Positions 32,368 through 41,676 are shown, counted from the first letter of the stretch. The stretch is DNA of 44,482 bases from Betaproteobacteria bacterium UBA3031 (GCA_002367635.1 DFDI01000023.1:264-44745), one strand, 5' to 3'. Numbers and translations: made by a program. Notes: generated by a model not told the origin, from the sequence alone.

Positions 32368-33450
32368 TTATTTTATCGGGGATGGCATATCCACCCCTTT
32401 TTCTTGTGCCCATGTGATCAGTGCAGGCATGATTGACGGGTGAAGTGCGACTCCGTGATGCATCTGCTGCTGACGTTTCTTGATACCTTGTTGGCCTGGG
32501 ATGCGCACCGGAGAGTCTGGGTTAACAGACGTCGAATTTCGGCAGGCCTCCGTGATCCAACTGGTTTGTCTCACAAACTGACTAATACCCCCGAATAAAA
32601 CAGGATTTAACACTTGAAGAAAGACTTCTCCTGTCCATGCATCGACCAGGTCAGCTCGGCCGTGGCCTGACAATCCTTGGGTTAAGGCCTCAACCAGCAA
32701 TCCGAGCGCAAATCCTTTGTGTCCATACTCCAAACCTCCGATCGGCAATAAGGCGCCCGAAGGTTCGGATGTCATGACGCTTGGGTCATTGGTCGGCTTT
32801 CCATTGTGGTCAATAAGCCACGGCCCTGATAGCTTTTCTTCTGACTTCGCTGTGCGCCCAACCATGCCGTTCGTTGTGATCGAGGTTGATACATCGATCA
32901 ATACGGGTAAATCATCGGTCGGCCATCCGGCAGCGATCGGGTTGGGAGTCAGAGTCCCCGTTTTACCGCCATACGGAGCGACTGATTTATTCTCAGGGGC
33001 GGAAGTCATAATAATTGCGACCATGTTTTTCTCAGTCGCCTTTAGGAGGTAGGCGGCAAGACACGCGATATGGTGTCCTCCGGCAATCGTTACTGTGCAT
33101 GTGCCGTAGATTTCTGCCCGATTGATCGCTAGATCGAGCGCTTTGGACGTGAGCCAGGTTCCTGGCAATCTTTTGCCGTCCCAAGCGATTGCGGCTGGAA
33201 GATCGCTGATCACCCGTGGTTCCCCATGAGTCGCCATAGCCCCCGATTTGATGTCGGAAAGGTAAGGCGCAAGTAGTTGCAATCCGTGCGTGTCATGACC
33301 GAGTAAGTCTCCTTCTAAGAGGACGTCCGCGATCACAGCAGATTTAGACGGCTCCATTCCTGAGGCTGTTAACAGGGATGAGGCGAATTCCTTTAAAACG
33401 CCATGGTCGTAGCGGTCTACCTTTGTATTAATTGCGTTATCTGTGCTCAA
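32368..33450 (-). CDS. Ldh2 family NAD(P)-dependent 2-hydroxyacid (malate/lactate type) dehydrogenase
   Basis: A 360-residue member of the malate/L-lactate dehydrogenase (Ldh2, PF02615) family, which has its own NAD-binding fold and oxidises 2-hydroxy acids. Family segments seen: LLEGDLLGHDTHGL, GTCTVTIAGGHHIACLAAYL, PYGGKTGTLTPNPIA, LLPIGGLEYGHKGFALGLLVE. The start is TTG (33450) without a good ribosome site, 14 bases after the Zn-dehydrogenase stop, suggesting translational coupling. The substrate is not evident (malate, ureidoglycolate and sulfolactate enzymes share the family). Confidence 0.85.
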   Translation of the reverse strand: MSTDNAINTKVDRYDHGVLKEFASSLLTASGMEPSKSAVIADVLLEGDLLGHDTHGLQLLAPYLSDIKSGAMATHGEPRVISDLPAAIAWDGKRLPGTWLTSKALDLAINRAEIYGTCTVTIAGGHHIACLAAYLLKATEKNMVAIIMTSAPENKSVAPYGGKTGTLTPNPIAAGWPTDDLPVLIDVSTSITTNGMVGRTAKSEEKLSGPWLIDHNGKPTNDPSVMTSEPSGALLPIGGLEYGHKGFALGLLVEALTQGLSGHGRADLVDAWTGEVFLQVLNPVLFGGISQFVRQTSWITEACRNSTSVNPDSPVRIPGQQGIKKRQQQMHHGVALHPSIMPALITWAQEKGVDMPSPIK

Positions 33451-33464
33451 TGTGTGAATCTGCG

Positions 33465-34589
33465 TTACATCATTATGATTTGTCGAACGGTATGTCCTGA
33501 TTGCAGTCTATCGAACCCTTCATTAATGTCTTCTAGTCTTATATGGTCACTCAAAAGCTGATCGACAGGCAACATCCCACGTTTGTATAAGTCAATGTAG
33601 CGAGGCACATCTCTAGCGGGTACGCATGACCCCATGTAACTGCCTTTTACGGTGCGCTCTTCCGCAGTTAAGTTGACGTGCTGCAACTCCCAACGTGCCT
33701 CTGGGTGAGGAAGTCCCGCGGTAACCGTCGTGCCACCTCTGCGTGTGATGCGATATGCTAATTCCATGGCCTGCACGGATCCGGCCATTTCGAACCCGAA
33801 ATCAACCCCGCCCTGCGTCAACTCTTTGACTTTTTCAATAGCTTTGTCATCTTTGGCATTTACGGTCGCGGTCGCGCCGAGTCTCTTTGCGATGTCGAGT
33901 TTGTCGTCATGCACATCGATAGCGATGATTTGACTCGCACCGGCAACTTTTGCACCAAGCAATGCATTGAGGCCGACGCCGCCTAAGCCAACAACGCCTA
34001 CGGTGGCGCCTGGAAATACGCCTGCGGTATTCAGTGCGGCCCCAACCCCAGTGAGTACGGCACAGCCAAATAATGCAGCTTCATCAAACGGAAGGCTCTT
34101 ATCAATTTTTACGGCAGACCCTCGATTGACCACACAGTATTCGGCAAATGCGGACACCCCAACATGGTGGTAAACCGGTTCGCCATTCTGACTGAGGCGA
34201 ATGCCACCACCAAGCAGTGTGCCGGCGCCGTTGGACTGCTGTCCGGGTTCACATTGCCCCGGGCGGCCCTCTTTGCATGAAATGCACTCGCCACAACTGG
34301 GGGCGAAGATTAACGCCACATGGTCTCCAACCTCAATGTCTGTGACTCCCGACCCGCACTCGACGACAATGCCTGCTGCTTCATGACCCAGAATCATGGG
34401 GGTCGGCCTTGGCCTGTTACCGTTTATGCTTGATAGATCCGAATGACAGAGACTAGCTGCTTTAATTTGTACGAGCAGTTCTCGTTCCTGGGGAGAGGCA
34501 ATTTCTACTTCCTCAATCGTTAAAGGTCTAGATTCTGCATAGGGTTGTGGTGCTCCCATTTGACGAATGACTGCTGCTTTCATTTTCAT
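33465..34589 (-). CDS. Zinc-dependent alcohol dehydrogenase (class III-like MDR)
   Basis: A 374-residue medium-chain dehydrogenase. Catalytic zinc ligands are Cys48 (LCHSD) and His69-Glu70 (GHEAAG); the structural zinc site is C99, C102, C105, C113 (CGECISCKEGRPGQC). The NAD-binding glycine motif is GVVGLGGVGLNA, and SYMGSCVPARDVPRYIDLYKRG is close to the class III/aryl-alcohol group. AAGGA precedes the ATG. It lies between an SDR and an Ldh2-type dehydrogenase in one operon, so it probably oxidises a primary alcohol in that pathway. Confidence 0.9.
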   Translation of the reverse strand: MKMKAAVIRQMGAPQPYAESRPLTIEEVEIASPQERELLVQIKAASLCHSDLSSINGNRPRPTPMILGHEAAGIVVECGSGVTDIEVGDHVALIFAPSCGECISCKEGRPGQCEPGQQSNGAGTLLGGGIRLSQNGEPVYHHVGVSAFAEYCVVNRGSAVKIDKSLPFDEAALFGCAVLTGVGAALNTAGVFPGATVGVVGLGGVGLNALLGAKVAGASQIIAIDVHDDKLDIAKRLGATATVNAKDDKAIEKVKELTQGGVDFGFEMAGSVQAMELAYRITRRGGTTVTAGLPHPEARWELQHVNLTAEERTVKGSYMGSCVPARDVPRYIDLYKRGMLPVDQLLSDHIRLEDINEGFDRLQSGHTVRQIIMM

Positions 34590-34615
34590 GGTGTTTCCTT
34601 AAGTTTCTAGAATAG

Positions 34616-35350
34616 TTAGTAAGTTGTCCGGCCCCCGGAAGCATCAAATACGGCAGCTGTGCTGAATGAACAGTCTTCAGTGCATAGCCACGTAATTAAG
34701 GACGCGAGTTCCTCCGCAGTTCCAAGCCGCCCCATAGGGATTTTTGATTTCATATAATCAATATGACTTTGTGGCACTTGTTCGAGAAGTGGTGTGTCGA
34801 CAGTCGTTGGTGTCACGGCATTCACGAGCACACCTGACGTCGCCAGTTCTTTGCCCAACGACCGCGTCAGCGCAATGACGCCAGCTTTTGATGCAGAGTA
34901 AGCCGATGCGGTTGGGTTACCTTCTTTACCTGCCACGGAAGAGACGTTGACGATTCGTCCATACGAGTTTTCGATCATGTGGGGCACGATTGCTTTACAG
35001 GTGAGGAAAACACCGATTAGATTGACGTCGATCACTTGTTTCCAAATATCAGTAGGGTACTTGTGTAACACTTCATTAACACCGTTAATGCCAGCTGAGT
35101 TAACTAGAATGTCGATCTTGGGGTGAGACTCGAGTGTTTCCTCAAGCGCGCGATGCACGTCGGGCTCATCGGCAATATTGACTTTGATGCACCGTGATAG
35201 TTTTTCGAATTGTTTAAACTTGTCCGTCTGCATATCCCAAATGATCACGGTTGCTCCAGACGAGATCATTCTGCGGACTGTTGCCTCGCCAATGCCTGAG
35301 GCGCCTCCAGTGACAATCGCTGTCCTTCCCTTCATGTCTAACTGATTCAT
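34616..35350 (-). CDS. Short-chain dehydrogenase/reductase (SDR), FabG-like
   Basis: A 244-residue classical SDR and first gene of the leftward catabolic operon. TGGASGIG is at residues 14-21, NSAGING at 84-90, Ser138, and the catalytic Tyr151-Lys155 (YSASK). The acidic Asp39 after the second strand (IIWDMQ) suggests NAD preference. AAGG precedes the ATG. The gap to the next gene is 26 bases. The substrate is unknown. Confidence 0.88.
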   Translation of the reverse strand: MNQLDMKGRTAIVTGGASGIGEATVRRMISSGATVIIWDMQTDKFKQFEKLSRCIKVNIADEPDVHRALEETLESHPKIDILVNSAGINGVNEVLHKYPTDIWKQVIDVNLIGVFLTCKAIVPHMIENSYGRIVNVSSVAGKEGNPTASAYSASKAGVIALTRSLGKELATSGVLVNAVTPTTVDTPLLEQVPQSHIDYMKSKIPMGRLGTAEELASLITWLCTEDCSFSTAAVFDASGGRTTY

Positions 35351-35551
35351 GATGTTAACCTTGTCTTAAATTGATAGAAGATATTATGTTCTAGCGCTAT
35401 TTCAATTCTTTGAGGCGAAATTACAGGAACGTGTTTAGGTGATTATAATGTCTCAAAACGTACGTCTTTGCAGGGAGCTCAATACAATATAAGCGACCTT
35501 TAATATTAATGCTTAGGGCGCTGTTTAGCAAAGAAATCACGGGGGGCATAT

Positions 35552-36505
35552 ATGATGAAAAAAGTCAAAGCAGCGATTATTGGATCCGGCAATATCGGTA
35601 CGGATTTGATGATGAAGATCATGAGACAGGGTCAGTTCATCGAGATGGCAGCTTTGGTTGGCATCGATCCGAAGTCGGACGGCTTGGAGCGAGCAAGACG
35701 ACTTGGTGTTATGACAACCTCTGAAGGTGTTTCGGGGTTGATAGGTGACGATATTATGTCGGGGATCGATCTGGTGTTTGATGCGACTTCGGCCAGCGCA
35801 CACATTGAGAATGATCGACTTATTCGGACTGTTAAACCTGGCGTAAAGATGGTGGATTTGACGCCAGCGGCAATTGGCCCGTATTGCGTGCCAGTGGTTA
35901 ATCTAACGGAACACCTCGATGAGTTGAACGTGAATATGGTGACGTGCGGCGGGCAGGCTACGATCCCGATTGTGGCTGCGGTATCCAGTGTGGCTGAGGT
36001 TCACTACGCTGAAATAATTGCATCAATTTCCAGTCGTTCAGCAGGGCCTGGGACTCGTGCAAATATCGACGAATTCACGGAAACCACCTCGAAAGGCATT
36101 GAGGTTATTGGCGGAGCTAGGAAAGGAAAGGCGATTATTGTTTTGAACCCAGCTGAGCCGCCGATGCTAATGCGGGATACGGTTTATGTATTGTCTTCGA
36201 AAGTTGATACTGTAAAAATTGAGCAAGCCATCGAGGACATGGTCGCTAAGGTTCATGCGTATGTCCCCGGGTATCGTCTCAAACAGCGTGTTCAATTCGA
36301 AGAATTTGGCCCCGATAACCCTTGCCACATTTCTGGCGTCGGGCAGATCAGCGGCATTAAGACCACGGTGTTTCTTCAAGTTGAAGGAGCAGCTCATTAT
36401 TTACCTTCTTATGCCGGAAATCTCGACATCATGACGTCAGCGGCGCTCGCGACAGGCGAAAAACTTGCAGAGAGATTATTGCAGTTGTCACCATCTGTTG
36501 TTTGA
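35552..36505 (+). CDS. mhpF: Acetaldehyde dehydrogenase (acetylating), MhpF/BphJ/DmpF type
   Basis: A 317-residue enzyme that converts acetaldehyde and CoA to acetyl-CoA with NAD. The Rossmann motif is GSGNIGT (11-17) and the catalytic Cys132 lies in MVTCGGQATIPIV. The segment SAGPGTRANIDEFTETTSKG is typical. GGGGGG sits 5 bases before the ATG at 35552. The aldolase partner follows after 16 bases; the two proteins form a channelling complex in known systems. A TATAAT at 35444-35449 lies in the divergent gap. Confidence 0.95.
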   Translation: MMKKVKAAIIGSGNIGTDLMMKIMRQGQFIEMAALVGIDPKSDGLERARRLGVMTTSEGVSGLIGDDIMSGIDLVFDATSASAHIENDRLIRTVKPGVKMVDLTPAAIGPYCVPVVNLTEHLDELNVNMVTCGGQATIPIVAAVSSVAEVHYAEIIASISSRSAGPGTRANIDEFTETTSKGIEVIGGARKGKAIIVLNPAEPPMLMRDTVYVLSSKVDTVKIEQAIEDMVAKVHAYVPGYRLKQRVQFEEFGPDNPCHISGVGQISGIKTTVFLQVEGAAHYLPSYAGNLDIMTSAALATGEKLAERLLQLSPSVV

Positions 36506-36521
36506 ACGGGGGAATCCAAAT

Positions 36522-37544
36522 ATGAATAAAAAAATATATATCTCTGACGTCACGCTGCGGGATGGTTCTCACGCGATACGTCATCAGTACAGCATTGAGC
36601 ATGTTAAAAAAATTGCTAGGGCCTTAGATGAGGCGAACGTGGATTCAATTGAGGTAGCGCACGGTGATGGCTTACAAGGATCGTCTTTTAATTACGGATT
36701 CGGACGTCACACAGATGTTGAGTGGATCGCAGCGGCTGCTGAAGAACTATCAGTCGCTAAAGTGGCTACGTTATTGATCCCTGGAATAGGTACCGTGCAT
36801 GATTTAAAGGCTGCCTTTGATGCTGGCGCGAGAGTTGTTCGTGTGGCGACTCACTGCACAGAGGCCGATATTTCTCGACAGCATCTTGAATATGCTCGAG
36901 AGATCGGAATGGAGCCGGTTGGTTTTCTGATGATGAGTCATATGAACAGTCCTTCCGGTCTCGCTCAGCAAGCCAAGCTTATGGAAAGTTATGGCGCTGT
37001 ATGTGTGTATGTGGTCGATTCAGGAGGAGCCCTGAATATGAATGATGTCCGGGATCGTTTTAGGGCAATTAAGGATGTCCTTAAACCTGAGACGCAAACT
37101 GGTATGCACGCGCATCATAACCTTAGTCTTGGAGTTGCCAATTCAATCGTGGCGGTTGAGGAGGGTTGTGATCGAGTAGACGCGAGTTTGGCGGGCATGG
37201 GCGCCGGGGCCGGAAATGCTCCATTAGAAGTTTTTATCGCGGCGGCGGATCGTCTTGGTTGGAATCACGGTTGTGATCTTTATAAGTTAATTGATGCTGC
37301 AGAGGATATCGTGCGGCCGCTACAAGACAGGCCAGTCAGGGTTGATCGTGAAACGCTAGCTCTTGGTTATGCTGGGGTTTATTCAAGCTTTTTATTGCAT
37401 GCCGAGAAAGCTGCGAAACAGTATGGATTAAAAACGATCGATATTTTGGTGGAGCTTGGGCGCAGGCGAATGGTCGGTGGTCAAGAGGATATGATTGTTG
37501 ACGTCGCGCTGGACCTATTAGATGCTCAGCAAAAAAATAGGTGA
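36522..37544 (+). CDS. mhpE: 4-hydroxy-2-oxovalerate aldolase, MhpE/BphI/DmpG type
   Basis: A 340-residue Mn-dependent class II aldolase that splits 4-hydroxy-2-oxovalerate to pyruvate and acetaldehyde. The start YISDVTLRDGSHAIRH holds the metal Asp and catalytic Arg; MHAHHNLSLG supplies the metal His pair; the C-terminal domain (RPLQDRPVRVDRETLALGYAGVYSSF, in segments) is the channel/communication domain. I start at ATG 36522 behind GGGGG; an upstream in-frame TTG lies inside the mhpF gene. Together with mhpF it completes the lower meta-cleavage pathway. Confidence 0.95.
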   Translation: MNKKIYISDVTLRDGSHAIRHQYSIEHVKKIARALDEANVDSIEVAHGDGLQGSSFNYGFGRHTDVEWIAAAAEELSVAKVATLLIPGIGTVHDLKAAFDAGARVVRVATHCTEADISRQHLEYAREIGMEPVGFLMMSHMNSPSGLAQQAKLMESYGAVCVYVVDSGGALNMNDVRDRFRAIKDVLKPETQTGMHAHHNLSLGVANSIVAVEEGCDRVDASLAGMGAGAGNAPLEVFIAAADRLGWNHGCDLYKLIDAAEDIVRPLQDRPVRVDRETLALGYAGVYSSFLLHAEKAAKQYGLKTIDILVELGRRRMVGGQEDMIVDVALDLLDAQQKNR

Positions 37545-37604
37545 CTTCCTAGGCTTGTTTTGATGCCGATTCATATTGATCTGAAGTGGTTCTCGACGCG
37601 TCTA

Positions 37605-38729
37605 CTAATAAGCGTCCCTGACTAATAGTTCTTTGACCAATTCAGCTATCGCTAAACTGGAAGTTAATCCTGGCGATTCGATCCCAAACAGATTAACGAG
37701 TCCTCTCATGTGGTGGTCCTTTTCAGATTGAACCATAAAATCCGCAGCCGGCTCTCCAGGGCCAGATATTTTTGGCCTGATGCCGGTGTATCCTGGTTGG
37801 AGTTGTTTTTGATTTGCTGAGGGCCAGTAGCGGCGAATGGCATCATAAAATAGCATTTCTCGAGAATTATCAAATGCGTAATCTATGTCTTGTATCCAAT
37901 CGAGATCTGGACCAAACCGAGCGTTCCCACCCATATCTACTGTGACATGGACGCCGAGAAAAGCTTCATGTGCTACCGGGTAAATGAGGTGTTTGAACGG
38001 ATTTCGACCGGAGAGTGAGTAATAGTGAGCCTTGGCAAAGTAGGGTGTTGGAATGAGCGCTTTGTCCAAACCTGTGATTGCGTTGGCCACATCGCATGCC
38101 CGTAACCCTGCGGCATTAATTAAGAGTTTAGTATGAAGTTTATGTGGGTTAGAGCCGCCGGTCTTTAGAGTGAATCCATGCTCGTCGGGATCAATGGATT
38201 CGATGGAGGTGTGATAGGCGACGATGCACCCCGCATTCTCTGCATCTCCCAAGAGACTGAGCATGTAAGCATGAGAGTCGATAATTCCGGTCGAGGGAGA
38301 GAATACAGCGCCAGCGCATTGGATTTCTGGTTCAAGTTCTAAGGCCTCTTTTTGGTCGAGCCATGTGAGGTCGTTCACCCCATTTTCAGCTGCTTTAGAG
38401 ATATATTGTGTAACCGTTTCAATTTCTGATTCGTTTGTGGCGACAATTAATTTTCCAACGCGTTTAAATGGAATATCACGAAGCTCACAGTACTCGTAGA
38501 GCAGTTCTTTCCCCTTGACGCAGAGAGTTGCTTTCAGCGAGTCTTTTGGATAATAAATACCCGCATGAATAACCTCAGAATTTCTCGAGCTGGTATGGAT
38601 GCCAAACGTATCTTCGGCTTCCATAATGAGTACTTCCCTGCCTTCTAGCGCTAATGCGCGGGCAATCGACAGGCCAATCACCCCTGCGCCAACGACTACA
38701 CATTCAATTTGGTCCACTGATCGTATCAA
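37605..38729 (-). CDS. FAD-dependent oxidoreductase, L-2-hydroxyglutarate oxidase (LhgO)-like
   Basis: A 374-residue DAO-superfamily flavoprotein. The dinucleotide site VVVGAGVIGLSIARALALEG is at the N terminus, followed by TSSRNSEVIHAGIYYP, a motif characteristic of LhgO/L2HGDH proteins; GPDLDW and YTGIRPKI occur in the C-terminal half. The family oxidises L-2-hydroxyglutarate or related 2-hydroxy acids, passing electrons to the quinone pool. The outermost start is TTG (38729); GTG at 38717 is an alternative and neither has an ideal ribosome site. It is a single gene, convergent with mhpE and divergent from DUF3025. Confidence 0.85.
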   Translation of the reverse strand: MIRSVDQIECVVVGAGVIGLSIARALALEGREVLIMEAEDTFGIHTSSRNSEVIHAGIYYPKDSLKATLCVKGKELLYEYCELRDIPFKRVGKLIVATNESEIETVTQYISKAAENGVNDLTWLDQKEALELEPEIQCAGAVFSPSTGIIDSHAYMLSLLGDAENAGCIVAYHTSIESIDPDEHGFTLKTGGSNPHKLHTKLLINAAGLRACDVANAITGLDKALIPTPYFAKAHYYSLSGRNPFKHLIYPVAHEAFLGVHVTVDMGGNARFGPDLDWIQDIDYAFDNSREMLFYDAIRRYWPSANQKQLQPGYTGIRPKISGPGEPAADFMVQSEKDHHMRGLVNLFGIESPGLTSSLAIAELVKELLVRDAY

Positions 38730-38796
38730 TCCTTAATTATTGTTGTCGCTCTATCTGAGCTACCATTATCAAAACCTATTTTAACGCCGTAAGCCA

Positions 38797-39624
38797 GTGG
38801 ATTATTTAGAGGGCCGAAAAAGATTATTAGGGAGTAAATTTTGTGAAGATATCAAAATTCATCTCTCAAACTTAAATTCATCCAATTGGCCCACGTGTCA
38901 GGAGTTGAATCGACTCGTTGCGCAGCAATCTGCCCCCATTGTGAATTCGAACGGGGCCGACATTAATTTTGTGCCTCAATTAGAGAGGCCAAAGGTGTTT
39001 GAGGCGGGTTTCGAACAGCGTACTTTTTTGACTGGAGAGGTGCAAGTGAGACCTCAAAACTGGCACGACTTATTGAATGCCCTGGTGTGGTTGTTATTTC
39101 CTAGGTCAAAGGCGGCGCTCAATGCGCGACATTTCGCAGTCTTACAGAATGATGCGGCGAGAGGACGGTCACCTCAAGGGGATGCGCTAACAATTTTTGA
39201 TGAAGACGGAGTGATCGTTGTGTCCCGAAACCCCGGGTTGACTAGACTGTTAAGAGATTTTAAGTGGGTTGAAATTTTTTATGAATCTCGTGGTGAGGTG
39301 ATGCAAGATATGTCATTCAGCATTTTTGGACATGCCTTGCTGGAAAAATCGATGAACCCATATGTGGGGATGACGGGTAAAGCATTGATACTCGAGCACC
39401 CGGTGGGCGAGATTGTGGCGTGCTCAGTGCTTTCGACAGCAGTCATCGATGCTGAGTTATCCCAAATGATTCCGAATCGAGAATTGTTTAGTTCTGGGCG
39501 CAATTTTTCACCGTTACCGATGCTTGGACTGCCGGGTTGTTGGGAGGGTAATGAGCAATTAGAGTTTTTTCTCAATGATTCGTATTTTCGCCCCCAAAAT
39601 TCCGGAAAAAAAGCCTGGGAATAA
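38797..39624 (+). CDS. DUF3025 family protein
   Basis: A 275-residue cytoplasmic protein of the DUF3025 family, recognised by NWHDLLNALVWLLFPRSKAALNARH (in segments) and GLPGCWEGNEQLEFFLNDSYFRP at the C terminus. The function of the family is not known to me; it is widespread in Betaproteobacteria. The called start is GTG without a clear ribosome site and could be further downstream. It lies alone before the rubrerythrin promoter. Confidence 0.8.
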   Translation: MDYLEGRKRLLGSKFCEDIKIHLSNLNSSNWPTCQELNRLVAQQSAPIVNSNGADINFVPQLERPKVFEAGFEQRTFLTGEVQVRPQNWHDLLNALVWLLFPRSKAALNARHFAVLQNDAARGRSPQGDALTIFDEDGVIVVSRNPGLTRLLRDFKWVEIFYESRGEVMQDMSFSIFGHALLEKSMNPYVGMTGKALILEHPVGEIVACSVLSTAVIDAELSQMIPNRELFSSGRNFSPLPMLGLPGCWEGNEQLEFFLNDSYFRPQNSGKKAWE

Positions 39625-39659
39625 ACACGGCAAATGGGTTCATTTTTGATGCCCCTTGA

Positions 39660-39719
39660 TTGACAGAAAGATCCTGTAAAAATACACTGCAGATATCAAA
39701 AATTTAGAACTTGTCTAAA
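39660..39719 (+). promoter_or_regulatory. Rubrerythrin promoter with downstream inverted repeat
   Basis: TTGACA (39660-39665), a 17-base spacer and TACACT (39683-39688) form a near-consensus promoter about 125 bases before the rubrerythrin start. Fifteen bases further on, TTTAGA-acttg-TCTAAA (39703-39719) is a perfect 6-5-6 inverted repeat, placed where a repressor would block early transcription. Confidence 0.55.
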
Positions 39720-39819
39720 GTTTGATGGTCTAGGTATGAAGGATTGGTTGTTTTCACGGCACGATAGGAGCTGTGAAGCAATAATTATTAGTAAATAAAA
39801 ACCGAAAGGGAGTTTATAA

Positions 39820-40242
39820 ATGGCTGGTTTAAAAGGATCAAAGACGGAACAAAGTCTAAAAGAAGCGTTTGCAGGCGAGTCACAAGCAAATCGACGATAT
39901 TTGTATTTCGCGAATAAAGCGGACATTGAGGGTCAAAATGATGTAGCGACAGTATTCCGTTCTACTGCTGAAGGTGAGACTGGGCATGCTCATGGTCATC
40001 TTGAATATTTAGAGCAGGTTGGTGATCCAGCTACCGGATTACCGATCGGTGGTACACGAGATAATTTGATCGCTTCAGTCGCTGGTGAAACACACGAGTA
40101 CACGGATATGTATCCTGGAATGGCAAAAACTGCTCGTGATGAGGGTTTTGATGAAATCGCAGATTGGTTTGAGACGCTCGCTAAAGCAGAGCGGTCCCAT
40201 GCGAACCGATTCCAAAAAGCTCTGGATGCACTAGAGGATTAA
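39820..40242 (+). CDS. Rubrerythrin (diiron domain only)
   Basis: A 140-residue ferritin-like diiron protein that reduces hydrogen peroxide. All expected ligands are present: Glu20 (AGES), Glu53 and His56 (GETGH), Glu90 and Glu93 (AGETHEY), Glu124 and His127 (AERSH). The C-terminal rubredoxin domain of classical rubrerythrin is absent, so electrons must come from another protein, perhaps the Fe-S protein encoded next. AAAGGGAG precedes the ATG. It has its own promoter and is followed by an intrinsic terminator, so it is probably expressed at high level. Confidence 0.93.
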   Translation: MAGLKGSKTEQSLKEAFAGESQANRRYLYFANKADIEGQNDVATVFRSTAEGETGHAHGHLEYLEQVGDPATGLPIGGTRDNLIASVAGETHEYTDMYPGMAKTARDEGFDEIADWFETLAKAERSHANRFQKALDALED

Positions 40243-40274
40243 TTCTGGGCTCATCAGTTTAATTGGGTACTAGG

Positions 40275-40314
40275 AAGCGTGAGCCTGAAGATAATTCTTG
40301 CTCACGCTTTTTTA
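40275..40314 (+). terminator. Intrinsic terminator after rubrerythrin
   Basis: AAGCGTGAGC (40275-40284) pairs perfectly with GCTCACGCTT (40300-40309) around a 15-base loop and runs into six T. A GTG at 40279 that could be taken as the start of the next gene lies inside this stem. Confidence 0.85.
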
Positions 40315-40341
40315 TTGAATGGGTATTTTGGGGGATGTTTT

Positions 40342-41676
40342 ATGCGAGAAGGTAGTCTAGAAGCGCCAACACGACATCCTCTTAAATGGGAGGATGAGGA
40401 GTTCTATAAGGAAGAACCGCTACAGGAAGAAATGGAGCGCGTATTTGATATTTGTCATGGGTGTCGGCGTTGCGTCAACCTATGCACGGCTTTTCCAACA
40501 CTCTTTGATTTGATTGATGAAAGCGCCACGATGGAGGTGGACGGTGTTGCTAAAGAGGATTATTCAAAAGTGGTTGATAAGTGCTATCTGTGCGACATGT
40601 GTTATATGAGCAAATGTCCGTATGTGCCGCCGCACGAATGGAATGTTGATTTCCCCCACCTAATGTTGCGCGCGAAGGCGCAGAAATTCAAAAATGGCCA
40701 GACAAGCTTTAGAGATAAATTATTGTCGAGTACGGATGCTCTGGGGAAACTTTCGTCTATCCCTGTGGTTGTTCAGACCATTAATGCCGTTAACACGAAT
40801 AAGGTGACGCGGTCGGTTATGGACAAAACACTTGGTATTCATAAGGATCGTCAGCTGCCAAAATACGCGGGAAAAACGTTCCGGTCCCAATTGCCTGAAG
40901 TAGGAGCGGCCTCACCTCAAGAAGGCCAGAGGACTCCTGGAAAAGTGGCTGTGTTTGTTACGTGTTACGTGAACTACAATGAGCCGAATATTGGTGACGA
41001 CCTATTTAAGGTGCTCGAACATAATCAAATCTCGGTTGTCGCAGTTCAAAAAGAGGCTTGTTGCGGCATGCCTAAGCTGGAGTTGGGCGACCTTGATGCG
41101 GTTAAAAGCTTAAAAGAAAAAAACATTCCTCAGATGGTTAAGTACGCTCGGGAAGGTTATGCGCTCATGACCTCTGTGCCCTCTTGTACTTTGATGTTCA
41201 AGCAGGAGTTACCACTCCTTTTCCCCGATGATGAAGATGTCCGGTTGGTAGCGAAAGCTATGTTTGATCCATTCGAATATTTTGTGATGCGTGATCGTGA
41301 CGGTCTTCTCAATAAGGACTTTAAAGAATCTTTGGGGCAAGTTTCGTATCACGTACCCTGTCATTTACGTGTGCAAAATATTGGTTTGAAGACTAAGGAA
41401 ATGTTAGAACGAGTCCCAGGTACCACGGTCAATACCGTGGAGCGGTGTTCTGGACATGACGGCACATGGGGCGTCAAGAAGGAATACTACGCCGATTCGA
41501 TGAAGATTGGTCGGCCAGTTTTTCGTCAGATGAATGAGGAATCGCCGAATTACATCAGTTCGGATTGTGCCATTGCGGCGACCCATATCGTTCAAGGTAT
41601 AGAAGAGAAACATGGTGTGAGTGAAGCCAAAAAACGTCATCCCATTACGTTATTGCGTATTGCCTACGGTTTATAA
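40342..41676 (+). CDS. Fe-S oxidoreductase with CCG domains (GlpC/heterodisulfide-reductase-like)
   Basis: A 444-residue protein with two 4Fe-4S cluster motifs near the N terminus (C38, C41, C44, C48 in CHGCRRCVNLC, and C81, C84, C87, C92 in CYLCDMCYMSKC) followed by two cysteine-rich CCG-type domains (EACCGMPKLELGD, and a variant CSGHDGTWG). Such proteins pass electrons from a dehydrogenase or quinone. The start is ATG 40342, preceded by GGGGG; an earlier GTG lies in the terminator hairpin. Adjacent rubrerythrin and DUF3501 genes form a recurring trio, so it may be the electron donor to rubrerythrin. Confidence 0.88.
   Translation: MREGSLEAPTRHPLKWEDEEFYKEEPLQEEMERVFDICHGCRRCVNLCTAFPTLFDLIDESATMEVDGVAKEDYSKVVDKCYLCDMCYMSKCPYVPPHEWNVDFPHLMLRAKAQKFKNGQTSFRDKLLSSTDALGKLSSIPVVVQTINAVNTNKVTRSVMDKTLGIHKDRQLPKYAGKTFRSQLPEVGAASPQEGQRTPGKVAVFVTCYVNYNEPNIGDDLFKVLEHNQISVVAVQKEACCGMPKLELGDLDAVKSLKEKNIPQMVKYAREGYALMTSVPSCTLMFKQELPLLFPDDEDVRLVAKAMFDPFEYFVMRDRDGLLNKDFKESLGQVSYHVPCHLRVQNIGLKTKEMLERVPGTTVNTVERCSGHDGTWGVKKEYYADSMKIGRPVFRQMNEESPNYISSDCAIAATHIVQGIEEKHGVSEAKKRHPITLLRIAYGL

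Noticed and set aside
40279..40341. Upstream GTG start for the Fe-S oxidoreductase
   Set aside because: It lies within the stem of the rubrerythrin terminator and lacks a ribosome site; ATG 40342 has a good one.
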